DNA from: Clostridiales bacterium
Lineage (GTDB): Bacteria > Bacillota > Clostridia > Oscillospirales > Acutalibacteraceae
Direction: 5' to 3'
Assembly (NCBI GenBank): GCA_022791355.1
Contig: JAAVYX010000211.1
Location: forward strand, 1 to 7,083
Length of the DNA stretch: 7,083 nt
Shown here: positions 1 to 6,435 of the stretch, piece by piece
Numbering within the stretch: the first letter of the stretch is position 1
Layout of the letters: every line of letters starts with the position of its first letter
Program-made: the position numbers and the translations under genes
The notes under the pieces: generated by a model
Told to the model about the DNA's origin: nothing
The model's input: the letters and a program-made list of their open reading frames with translations, nothing else
The model's database searches: none

Positions 1-128
1 ACCTGATCTGGGTGCTGACCGAAAAGGGCATAGAGGAGCAGGGAACCCATCAGGAGCTGATGGAACGGGGCGGGGTTTACAGCCGTCTCTACCGGATGTA
101 TCAGGATAATATGCAAAATGAAGGCTAG
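1..128 (+). CDS. ABC transporter ATP-binding/permease protein, C-terminal end (partial)
   Basis: Only the last 41 codons are present, reading from base 3 to the TAG at 126-128. The translation includes VLTEKGIEEQGTHQELMERG followed by GVYSRLYRMYQ. This is the usual C-terminal end of the nucleotide-binding domain of an ABC exporter of the MsbA/LmrA type. In that family the strand after the H-loop is followed by a conserved G-x-I-x-E-x-G-T-H-x-E-L-(M/L) segment and then a GxYxxLY helix. The protein probably is a membrane half-transporter that exports a substrate using ATP. The substrate cannot be guessed because the membrane domain, Walker motifs and signature motif lie outside the window. No convincing terminator follows the stop codon; the gene is followed by the hairpin-rich gap at 129-404. 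Confidence 0.85.
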   Translation, partial: LIWVLTEKGIEEQGTHQELMERGGVYSRLYRMYQDNMQNEG

Positions 129-404
129 AAGCTGTTTCGGGTAAGCCGTCGGGCCTGCCCGGAAATGGGGAGCGTCCAGCCGTTTGGCTGCTTGTATCGT
201 GAAAGCGATGCAAAAGAAGGATATGCTTCTTTTGCAGTCTGCGGCGCGTATCGCCGCGGAAGGCCGCGGCTGCGGCCTTGCTTTAGACATATAGGCGCGC
301 CTTGCCTGCTTTGCGCGTCCAGAGGACCAGGGGCCCGCTGGATGAAAAAACGCAATAGGGTGCGTCGCTTATATACCAACTGAAAAAGAAAGGGAAGGGG
401 ATTT
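129..404. repeat. hairpin-dense intergenic region, possible dispersed repeat or structured RNA
   Basis: This 276-base gap has no credible gene but contains a run of perfect short inverted repeats. They are 177-181/186-190 (5 bp, loop GTTT), 209-219/226-236 (11 bp, loop GATATG), 241-246/252-257 (6 bp, loop CGTAT), 260-267/272-279 (8 bp, loop GGCT), 294-300/313-319 (7 bp with one G-U) and 350-354/361-365 (5 bp). A 10-base palindrome sits at 293-302. None is followed by a T-tract, so they do not look like ordinary terminators. The open frame at 165-383 (72 codons) lacks a good ribosome binding site and runs straight through the stems, so I do not call it a gene. The density suggests a palindromic intergenic repeat or a folded leader for azlC. 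The stems are seen directly; the class is inference. Confidence 0.5.
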
Positions 405-1220
405 ATGACGGAAGCCGGACAGGGGTCTTTCGCGCCGCGGACGGGCGGGACGGCGGGGGGCAGCTTTACAAAGGGCCTGCGAAACGGCCTGCCCATCGGT
501 CTGGGCTACCTTTCGGTCTCCTTTACCTTTGGGATCATGGCCGTCGCCCAGGGCCTGCCGGTCTGGGCGGCCGTGCTGATATCCATGACCAACCTGACTT
601 CCGCCGGGCAGTTTCAAGGGCTGGACGTGATCGCGGCGGGGGGCGGCCTGGTCGAAATGGCTTTGACCCAGCTGGTCATCAACCTGCGCTACGCTCTGAT
701 GTCCCTCTCTCTTTCCCAGAAGCTGGACCGCCGGGTGACCCCGGCCGACCGGCTGGGTATTTCCTTTTTTAATACCGACGAGATCTTCGCCGTGGCCAGC
801 AGCCAAATCGACCCCATCGGCCGCCGGTTCTGCTACGGTCTGGCCGTAGCGCCCTATATCGGCTGGACCGGGGGCACCGCGCTGGGCGCGCTGGCCGGCA
901 GTCTGCTGCCCGCCTCGGTGCGGTCGGCCCTGGGGATCGCCATCTACGGCATGTTTCTGGCCATTTTTATCCCGGCCGCCAAAAAGAGCCGGGCGGTGCT
1001 TGCGGTGGTGCTGACGGCCGTGGCTCTGAGCTGCGTCTTTCGCTGGGTCCCCCTTTTCCGGGGACTGTCCGGCGGCTTTGCCGTTATCCTCTGCACCGTG
1101 ATCGCCGCGGCCCTTGGAGCGGTTCTCTTCCCCGTACGGGACCGGCCCGCTGAGGCAGGGGATAAAGGAGCGGACGAAGGGTCCGGTCAAGGGTTAAGGG
1201 AAGGGGGAAGGACCCTGTGA
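405..1220 (+). CDS. azlC: AzlC family branched-chain amino acid exporter, large subunit
   Basis: The 271-residue product is an integral membrane protein of the AzlC/YgaZ family. Together with the small AzlD/YgaH subunit, this family exports branched-chain amino acids; in Bacillus subtilis azlCD gives resistance to 4-azaleucine. Family landmarks are GLPIGLGYLSVSFTFG near residues 28-43, TSAGQFQG at 65-72 (the usual (G/S)xxQF segment), NLRYALMSLSLS at 92-103 and TDE at 124-126. Several hydrophobic segments follow, to about residue 242. The last 28 or so residues are a hydrophilic Gly/Glu/Arg-rich tail that looks dispensable. The ATG at 405 follows a purine-rich ribosome site (391-400) by four bases and sits at the usual distance from the first membrane helix. 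The stop codon overlaps the azlD start. The exact substrate here is inferred from the family. Confidence 0.93.
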   Translation: MTEAGQGSFAPRTGGTAGGSFTKGLRNGLPIGLGYLSVSFTFGIMAVAQGLPVWAAVLISMTNLTSAGQFQGLDVIAAGGGLVEMALTQLVINLRYALMSLSLSQKLDRRVTPADRLGISFFNTDEIFAVASSQIDPIGRRFCYGLAVAPYIGWTGGTALGALAGSLLPASVRSALGIAIYGMFLAIFIPAAKKSRAVLAVVLTAVALSCVFRWVPLFRGLSGGFAVILCTVIAAALGAVLFPVRDRPAEAGDKGADEGSGQGLREGGRTL

Positions 1221-1540
1221 CTACTGGAAAACTGCTGCTTTATATCGCGGTCATGGCCGTCGCCACCTATCTTGTACGTATGCTTCCTATGATTCTATGC
1301 AAACGAAAAATCCGCAACCGCTTTATTTTATCCTTTTTACAGTACATACCCTACGCCGTGCTGGGGGCCATGACCTTCCCGGCCATCCTCTATTCCACCG
1401 GCAGCCTCTGGTCGGCCTTGGCCGGGCTGGGCGCGGCGGCGCTCTTGGCCTGGTGGGAGCGAGACCTTTTGCTGGTGGCGGTTTCGGCCTGCGGCGCGGT
1501 GTTTCTAACCGAGTGGATACAACGGCTGATAGCCGGCTGA
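1217..1540 (+). CDS. azlD: AzlD family branched-chain amino acid exporter, small subunit
   Basis: The 107-residue hydrophobic protein matches AzlD/YgaH in size and sequence. It has a YLVRMLPM segment near residues 18-25, a basic CKRKIRNRF stretch at about 28-36, then QYIPYAVLGAMTFPAILYSTGS and two further hydrophobic helices. It is the partner subunit of AzlC; in this family both proteins are needed for amino acid export. The start is GTG at 1217-1219. It overlaps the azlC TGA as GTGA, so the two genes share four bases and are probably translationally coupled. The purine-rich run at about 1197-1210 inside azlC serves as the ribosome site. The first codon is not ATG, but no better in-frame start lies near and the hydrophobic N-terminus begins at once. 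A perfect 5-bp hairpin (1523-1527/1531-1535) lies at the gene end without a T-tract. Confidence 0.93.
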   Translation: MTTGKLLLYIAVMAVATYLVRMLPMILCKRKIRNRFILSFLQYIPYAVLGAMTFPAILYSTGSLWSALAGLGAAALLAWWERDLLLVAVSACGAVFLTEWIQRLIAG

Positions 1541-1564
1541 TCGATAGAATTTATCATATCAAAC

Positions 1565-1570
1565 GGAGGG
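1565..1570 (+). promoter_or_regulatory. ribosome binding site of the solute-binding lipoprotein
   Basis: GGAGGG lies eight bases before the ATG at 1579. It selects this start over the upstream open frame, which reaches back into azlD. The N-terminus then begins directly with a lipoprotein signal peptide. Confidence 0.85.
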
Positions 1571-1578
1571 ACATTTCT

Positions 1579-3057
1579 ATGATGCGGAAAATCTGTAAAC
1601 GTCTTTGCGCCTTGACCCTGACCGCCGTGATGGCGGCGGGAAGCCTCGCCCTGTCCGGCTGCGATACCAGCCTGGACAAAAAGTTTGGCCTTACCCCTAA
1701 GGACCCGGTTTCCCTGGACCTCTGGCACTATTACAACGGACCCCAGAAGGAGTCCTTGGACCGGCTGGTGACCGAGTTTAACGAGACGGTGGGCATGGAA
1801 AAGGGAATCGTTGTGACGGCGTCCAGTCAGGGCAACGTCAACGACCTGATGAACAAGGTGCTGGATTCGGCCAATAAAAAGGTGGGTGCGGAACCGATTC
1901 CCGACATTTTCGCCGCCTATGCCGACACGGCCTACGCCATCGACCAGATCGGTCTGGCCGCCGACCTGGATCCCTACTTTACCAAGGAGGAGCTGGACAG
2001 GTATCTGGCCGGTTACCTGGAGGAGGGCCGGTTCGACGCCGAGAACCATCTGAAGATTTTCCCGGTGGCCAAATCCACCGAGGTCATGATGCTCAATAAA
2101 ACCGATTGGGATAAATTCGCCGCCGCCACCGGCACGGAGCTCTCCCAGCTCTCCACCATGGAGGGATTGATAGAGGCCAGCCGGAAATACTACGAGTGGA
2201 CCGACAGTCTTACCGACGCGCCGGACGACGGCAAAGCCCTCTTCGGACGGGACGCTATGGCCAATTATATGGTGGTGGGCGCAAAGCAGCTGGGCCAGGA
2301 AATCTTCTCGGTGTCCGGCGGCGAGATGACGGTAGGCGCGGACAAGGATACCATCCGCCGGCTGTGGGACTGCTATTATGTCCCCTTTGTCAACGGCTAT
2401 TTCGGAGCCTACGGGAAATTCCGTTCGGACGACGCCAAGACCGGGGCCCTTCTGGCCTGCGTGGGCTCTACCTCCAGCGCCACCTATTTCCCCCAGCGGG
2501 TGTATACCAACGACGACGATGGCTATCCCATCGAGGTGCTGGTCATCGAGCCGCCCTGCTTTGAGGGCGGGGAGAAGGTGGCCGTCCAGCAGGGCGCGGG
2601 TATGGTCGTCACCAAGTCGGATGAGAAGACCGAGTACGCCGCCGCCGTTTTCCTCAAATGGTTTACCGAGGCCCAGCGGAATATGAAATTCGTAGTGGAA
2701 ACCGGCTACATGCCGGTGGAAAAGGCGGCCAACGACGTAAGTCTGGTGGAAAGCGCCCTCCAGGACGTGGACGCTTCCGCCTGTCTGCAGGATACCCTGA
2801 AGGTGGGGGTGGGCATGACCCAGACCCATCAGATGTATACCACCAAGGCCTTCCGCGGCGGCGCGGCCGCCCGGGCGGTGCTGGAAAACGCCATGAACGA
2901 TCAGGCCAAGGCCGACGCGGCCGCCGTTCAGGCGCTGGTGGACGGCGGCCAGACCAGGAAGGACGCGGCCGCCCAGTACACCACCGACCAGCATTTTGAA
3001 GAGTGGTATCAGGATTTCCTGCAAAAAATAGCCGATGCGGTGAAGACGGCCGCATAG
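1579..3057 (+). CDS. Extracellular solute-binding lipoprotein, family 1 (MalE/UgpB-like)
   Basis: The 492-residue product starts with a lipoprotein signal peptide: a basic stretch (KICKRL), a hydrophobic core, and the lipobox LSGC with the lipidated cysteine at residue 28. The mature protein should be anchored to the outer face of the membrane. It opens with VSLDLWHYYNGPQKESLDRLVTEFNE, the usual first strand and helix of family 1 binding proteins. It later shows SSATYFPQRVY, GAGMVVTKSDEKTEYAAAVFLKWFTE and ETGYMPV, the typical C-terminal lobe and hinge landmarks of the sugar/glycerol-phosphate type. The ligand is unknown. At 492 residues it is somewhat longer than most family members. No ABC permease or ATPase gene lies beside it. 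Instead the next gene is a GGDEF-EAL receptor 89 bases downstream, which suggests a sensing role. The gap to azlD is 38 bases; a shared transcript is likely but not proven. Confidence 0.9.
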   Translation: MMRKICKRLCALTLTAVMAAGSLALSGCDTSLDKKFGLTPKDPVSLDLWHYYNGPQKESLDRLVTEFNETVGMEKGIVVTASSQGNVNDLMNKVLDSANKKVGAEPIPDIFAAYADTAYAIDQIGLAADLDPYFTKEELDRYLAGYLEEGRFDAENHLKIFPVAKSTEVMMLNKTDWDKFAAATGTELSQLSTMEGLIEASRKYYEWTDSLTDAPDDGKALFGRDAMANYMVVGAKQLGQEIFSVSGGEMTVGADKDTIRRLWDCYYVPFVNGYFGAYGKFRSDDAKTGALLACVGSTSSATYFPQRVYTNDDDGYPIEVLVIEPPCFEGGEKVAVQQGAGMVVTKSDEKTEYAAAVFLKWFTEAQRNMKFVVETGYMPVEKAANDVSLVESALQDVDASACLQDTLKVGVGMTQTHQMYTTKAFRGGAAARAVLENAMNDQAKADAAAVQALVDGGQTRKDAAAQYTTDQHFEEWYQDFLQKIADAVKTAA

Positions 3058-3058
3058 A

Positions 3059-3100
3059 GATGAGGGGACGGCGACGGGATGGCGTCTTTCCCTTCTCATC
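3059..3100 (+). other. intercistronic inverted repeat between binding protein and receptor genes
   Basis: GATGAG at 3059-3064 can pair with CTCATC at 3095-3100, and GACG at 3067-3070 with CGTC at 3083-3086, giving a two-part stem in the 89-base gap. No T-tract follows, so it does not look like a full terminator. It could protect the upstream mRNA end or set the ratio of the two products. This is weak evidence from pairing alone. Confidence 0.3.
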
Positions 3101-3132
3101 GGAAAGCGCGCAGGCAAAATTTGACGGGGACA

Positions 3133-3139
3133 GAGGAGG
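3133..3139 (+). promoter_or_regulatory. ribosome binding site of the GGDEF-EAL receptor
   Basis: GAGGAGG is seven bases before the ATG at 3147. It decides the start, because the reading frame is open back to 3003 inside the previous gene. The ATG codons at 3003 and 3060 have no comparable site, and translation from them would place a long charged stretch before the first membrane helix. Confidence 0.9.
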
Positions 3140-3146
3140 CGTACGC

Positions 3147-6100
3147 ATGAAAAAATGGATCAAACCGCCGGGCAATTCCATTTTGCGGCGGCTTCTGTTC
3201 CCCATGATACTGGTTATGCTGGTGCAGATGATGCTGCCCTTCGGCACCATTTTGTTCGGCGGCACCATCGGGCAGCTCAATCAGAACGCCTTTGAACTGG
3301 TGAATGAGCGGGTGAGCAACCGCAAATATTATCTGGAAGACGACATGGTCCAGCGGTGGTCGGAGATCACCGGGTCGGCCCAGGCCCTGGAGGCCGCCGC
3401 CGACGCCTTTCTGTCCCAGCGGGGCATCACCGCCGCGCAGCTGAGCCGGGGCAGCGAAGACGCGGACGAGCTGCTGTATCAGGCCTCCAGCGAGCTGATC
3501 TACCTGCTGCGCAAAAACGAGGTCACCGGCGTGTATTACATCCTGGCCGGAGAAGGCGAGACGGCGGATAACGGGACGATCTATAAAAATGGTCTCTTTA
3601 TCCGAAACGCCGATCCCGCCACCCGCGCGGCGGACAATTCCGACTTGATTATCGAGCGGGCGCCGGTATCGGTGGCCCGGCGGCTGGGCATCCCCATGGA
3701 CGTGGGCTGGCAGCGCTGGTTTGCCTTTAGGCCGGACGGTACGGGCGACGGATACGACAGCTTTTATAAGCCCTTCCGGGCCGCGCAGGCGGCCCGGCGT
3801 ACGGATTACCGGGAGTTTGGGTACTGGAGCTCGGCCTACCGGCTGGAGAAAGAAAATCTGGATAAAATTTCTTATTCCATCCCCCTCTGTCTGTCCGACG
3901 GGACGCCTTACGCCGTGCTGGGCGTCTCCATTACCCTGGACTATCTGGCCAAGCAGCTTCCTTACGACGAGCTGTTCAGCGACAAAAAGGGCTCCTATCT
4001 GCTGGGCATCCAAGGACAGGATTTGCAGCTTTCCTGTCTGGTGGGCACCGGTCCGACCTTTACCCGCTTTTTCGGCCAGACCCAGGAGGTCGCCTTGGAA
4101 AAGCAGCCCTCCTACCAGGGCGGCTACCGTTTGATTGGCGCTTCCCAAAAGAATGAGAAGATATTCGGCTGTTTGCAGGAGCTGCACCTGTACGACCGCA
4201 ATTCCCGCTTTGAAACCGAGCGGTGGGTTTTGATAGGCTTGGTGCCGGAAAAGGAATTGATGTCCTTTTCCAACCGGATACAGACCAATGTGCTCATCAG
4301 TATGTCCGTCTCCCTTGTTTTTGGGCTGATCGCCGTTTGTATCACCGGCGGCTGGCTGGCCCGGCCGGTTGCGGGGCTGGCCCGCCAGGTGAAAAACAGC
4401 AATCCCAGCCAGCCGGTAGACCTGGAACGCACCCGCATCTCCGAGCTGGATGAGCTGGCGGCCTCCATCGAGCGTCTGAGCAGGGACGTGGCCGAGTCGG
4501 CCTCCAAGCTCTCCAAGATCCTGGATACGGCCGGCGTAATGGTAGGCGCCTTTGAGTTCCGGCGGAAGGACGGACAGGGAAAGGTTTTTTACACCCAGTC
4601 CTTCCTGTCCATGACGGGGTTGGCGCCGGACGGGAGCGCCCAGGGCTTTGGCTATATGGAGCTGGATAAGTTCCGGGAAAAGGTTGAGCCTCTCATCCAA
4701 TATCAAGAGAGCAGCGACGAGAAAAACGGGATTTTTGTCTTTCGCATTCCCGTGGCGGACGGCGGCTACCGCTGGATTCGCATCAAGCGGGTGGAGGAAA
4801 ACCATTCCTATCTCGGCGTGGCCGTGGACGTTACCGCCGACGTGGAGGCCAAGCAGCGGGTGGAGTATGAGCGGGATAACGACCCGCTAACCGGCTTGAT
4901 CACCCGGCGGGGCTTCCGCACCCGTCTGGCCGAGCTTTTCTCCCGGCCGGAACGGCTGGGAGTGGGCGCGCTGATTATGATGGACCTGGACAATATGAAA
5001 TATGTCAACGACACCTATGGGCACGATTATGGGGACGAGTATATACGCTGCGCCGCCGACGTCCTCAAAAAATTCATTCCCTTCGGCGCGGTGGCCGCCC
5101 ATATGTCGGGAGACGAGTTTTATATGTTCCTGTACGGCTATAAGGATCAGGAAGCTGTGCGGCAGCTGCTTGACGAACTGCAAAGAGAGATCAAGAACAC
5201 TTATCTGACCTCTATAGACAGCGAGGTCATTAAGCTGCGGGCGTCGATTGGCTATGCTTGGTATCCGGCCGATTCCCAGTCCTATGAGGAGCTGATTCGG
5301 TTTGCGGACTTTGCTATGTACACCGTTAAGCACACCACCAAGGGCGATTTTAAGGCCTTCGATATGGAGACCTATAAAAAGGAAGCCTATCTGCTGCACA
5401 ACCGAGAGGATCTCAATACCCTCATAGACGAGGAGCTGGTGGAGTATCACTTCCAGCCGGTTGTCGACGCGCGTACAGGCGAAATTTTCGGTTATGAAGC
5501 GTTGATGCGTTCCACCATGGAAACCCTTCGTTCCCCCGAGGAAATACTGGCCATCGCCCGGTCTCAGTCCAAGCTGGCCGATATCGAGCGGCTGACTTGG
5601 TTCCACGCCCTGCAAAGCTTCACATCGCATTTCAAAGCGCCGGGACCCCGAAAACTCTTTATCAATTCCATCCCCAATCAGCGGCTGAGCGACGAGGATG
5701 TGGAAAAGCTGGAACAGCAATACGGCGGCTATCTCTCACAGGTGGTCGTGGAACTGACCGAGGAGGAAAAGCTCAATCAGGAATTTACCGATTGGAAGAA
5801 GACCTTGGTCAAGCGCTGGCAGGCCGATATGGCGCTGGACGACTTTGGAACGGGTTATAACGGCGACGTGGTGCTTCTGGAGCTGACGCCCAACTTCGTT
5901 AAAATTTCCAATGAGCTAATACGGGGCGTCGACCGGGACGAGGGACGGCAGAAAATTCTGCAAAACCTCTTGTCCTACGCCTCCAAGCGGCAGATTCAGT
6001 CCATCGCGGAGGGCGTGGAAACCGAAGAGGAGCTGCGTTACCTCATCCGCGCCGGCGTGGATTACGTACAGGGCAATTGGCTGAGCCGTCCGTCCGCTGC

Positions 6101-6161
6101 GCCGGCTCTGTTTGTCAGCGAGGAAATCGTCGGTATCATCCGAGACGCGCAGAAGAGATAG
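3147..6161 (+). CDS. Membrane receptor with Cache-like sensor, HAMP-like, PAS-like, GGDEF and EAL domains (c-di-GMP turnover)
   Basis: The 1004-residue protein should both sense outside signals and make or break cyclic di-GMP. Membrane helix 1 is at about residues 16-38. An outside domain of roughly 340 residues follows, with Cache-like features (YWSSAY at 226-231, GVSITLDYL at 259-267). Membrane helix 2 is at about 382-402, then a HAMP-like linker from WLARPV at 403 and a PAS-like region at about 455-572. GGDEF spans about 575-735: DPLTGL at 579-584, metal-site DLDNMK at 613-618, signature SGDEF at 654-658. No RxxD inhibitory site precedes the signature. EAL spans about 765-1000: EAL at 784-786, Asn840, ELTE at 869-872, DDFGTGY at 898-904, Lys919, AEGVET at 954-959 and Gln975. 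Most residues expected for hydrolysis are present, but the usual KID motif reads KIS (919-921). Both activities look possible; which one dominates is unknown. The gene ends just before a strong terminator. Confidence 0.92.
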   Translation: MKKWIKPPGNSILRRLLFPMILVMLVQMMLPFGTILFGGTIGQLNQNAFELVNERVSNRKYYLEDDMVQRWSEITGSAQALEAAADAFLSQRGITAAQLSRGSEDADELLYQASSELIYLLRKNEVTGVYYILAGEGETADNGTIYKNGLFIRNADPATRAADNSDLIIERAPVSVARRLGIPMDVGWQRWFAFRPDGTGDGYDSFYKPFRAAQAARRTDYREFGYWSSAYRLEKENLDKISYSIPLCLSDGTPYAVLGVSITLDYLAKQLPYDELFSDKKGSYLLGIQGQDLQLSCLVGTGPTFTRFFGQTQEVALEKQPSYQGGYRLIGASQKNEKIFGCLQELHLYDRNSRFETERWVLIGLVPEKELMSFSNRIQTNVLISMSVSLVFGLIAVCITGGWLARPVAGLARQVKNSNPSQPVDLERTRISELDELAASIERLSRDVAESASKLSKILDTAGVMVGAFEFRRKDGQGKVFYTQSFLSMTGLAPDGSAQGFGYMELDKFREKVEPLIQYQESSDEKNGIFVFRIPVADGGYRWIRIKRVEENHSYLGVAVDVTADVEAKQRVEYERDNDPLTGLITRRGFRTRLAELFSRPERLGVGALIMMDLDNMKYVNDTYGHDYGDEYIRCAADVLKKFIPFGAVAAHMSGDEFYMFLYGYKDQEAVRQLLDELQREIKNTYLTSIDSEVIKLRASIGYAWYPADSQSYEELIRFADFAMYTVKHTTKGDFKAFDMETYKKEAYLLHNREDLNTLIDEELVEYHFQPVVDARTGEIFGYEALMRSTMETLRSPEEILAIARSQSKLADIERLTWFHALQSFTSHFKAPGPRKLFINSIPNQRLSDEDVEKLEQQYGGYLSQVVVELTEEEKLNQEFTDWKKTLVKRWQADMALDDFGTGYNGDVVLLELTPNFVKISNELIRGVDRDEGRQKILQNLLSYASKRQIQSIAEGVETEEELRYLIRAGVDYVQGNWLSRPSAAPALFVSEEIVGIIRDAQKR

Positions 6162-6199
6162 AAACGGCCTGGCCGGTTTTATCGGCGTAAAATGGAAGA

Positions 6200-6238
6200 T
6201 CCTACAAAAGCCCGCGGTTTTCGCGGGCTTTTGTAGGA
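6200..6238. terminator. Rho-independent terminator after the GGDEF-EAL gene
   Basis: A perfect 17-bp inverted repeat (6200-6216 and 6222-6238) encloses the 5-base loop GTTTT. Its core reads AAAAGCCCGCG on the left arm and CGCGGGCTTTT on the right, so the U-run for + strand transcripts lies within the right arm. The symmetry would also let it act on the opposite strand. It begins 39 bases after the receptor stop codon and separates that operon from the minD-like unit. A smaller imperfect GC hairpin followed by TTTT lies at 6162-6180 and may help. Confidence 0.9.
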
Positions 6239-6244
6239 AAAACT

Positions 6245-6273
6245 TTGACAAAGAGAGCGAGATGTGATACACT
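6245..6273 (+). promoter_or_regulatory. Sigma-A (sigma-70 type) promoter for the minD-like gene
   Basis: A perfect -35 box TTGACA (6245-6250) is followed, after a 17-base spacer, by a -10-like TACACT (6268-6273) that matches four of six consensus bases. It lies just after the terminator and 163 bases before the only downstream gene. Transcription is expected to begin near 6280. Confidence 0.75.
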
Positions 6274-6279
6274 AAGACC

Positions 6280-6435
6280 AAGTAAAAGAATGGTTTTATA
6301 GCTTTTTTCTTTACCGATTGGATCGGGCGTCAGGCATAGGATGTATGCCAAGTTCCCCGTAATTCGATCGGTTTCGTCGGTTTTGGCCTTTTGTCCTTCT
6401 CTCGGTAAGTCCCATTGTATGAAGGAGCGTTGACT
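6280..6435 (+). promoter_or_regulatory. long, possibly folded 5' leader of the minD-like gene
   Basis: About 155 untranslated bases separate the predicted transcription start from the GTG start codon. Nested pairings are possible: 6311-6317 with 6402-6408 (7 bp), 6321-6325 with 6365-6369 (5 bp) and a perfect hairpin at 6333-6338/6344-6349 (6 bp, loop GGATG). A competing small hairpin (6314-6318/6322-6326) would break the outer stem. I recognise no known riboswitch or T-box consensus and see no leader peptide with a credible ribosome site. Stems this short can arise by chance, so function is unproven. Confidence 0.35.
6422..6427 (+). promoter_or_regulatory. ribosome binding site of the minD-like gene
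   Basis: AAGGAG is eight bases before the GTG at 6436. An in-frame TTG at 6430 lies only two bases after it, too close for normal initiation, so GTG is the preferred start. Confidence 0.8.

Noticed and set aside
209..236. Perfect 11-bp hairpin as terminator of the ABC transporter gene
   Set aside because: The stem is A/T-rich and is followed by GTCTGCGG instead of a T-tract, and it lies 80 bases past the stop codon.
350..375. T-box-like antiterminator (AGGGTG then CGTCGC) before azlC
   Set aside because: The fit to the T-box consensus is poor, and there is no following terminator helix with a T-tract.
370..375. TATATA as a -10 box for azlC
   Set aside because: No recognisable -35 hexamer lies 16-18 bases upstream; it is too weak to call.
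165..383. 72-codon + strand frame in the first intergenic gap, and the overlapping 123-codon minus frame (125-496)
   Set aside because: Both run through the hairpins, lack good ribosome sites and show no domain; the minus frame also enters azlC.
1297..1578. Extended N-terminus for the lipoprotein, starting inside azlD
   Set aside because: This frame overlaps azlD and would place 94 residues before a complete signal peptide; GGAGGG supports the start at 1579.
1390..3117. 575-codon open frame on the minus strand opposite the lipoprotein gene
   Set aside because: It is a shadow of GC-biased codons on the + strand. The + frame has a signal peptide, lipobox, ribosome site and family motifs; the minus frame shows none.
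3120..3125. TTGACG as a -35 box for the receptor gene
   Set aside because: At 17-base spacing the -10 position would fall on the ribosome-site/start-codon region with no TATAAT-like sequence.
3003..3146. Longer N-terminus for the receptor, from ATG 3003 or ATG 3060
   Set aside because: There is no ribosome site before either, and the added residues are charged and overlap the previous gene or its stop. ATG 3147 has GAGGAGG at ideal spacing and leads straight into a basic stretch and membrane helix.
3096..4805. 569-codon open frame on the minus strand opposite the receptor gene
   Set aside because: Low-complexity composition without recognisable domains, lying fully opposite a clear multi-domain + strand gene.
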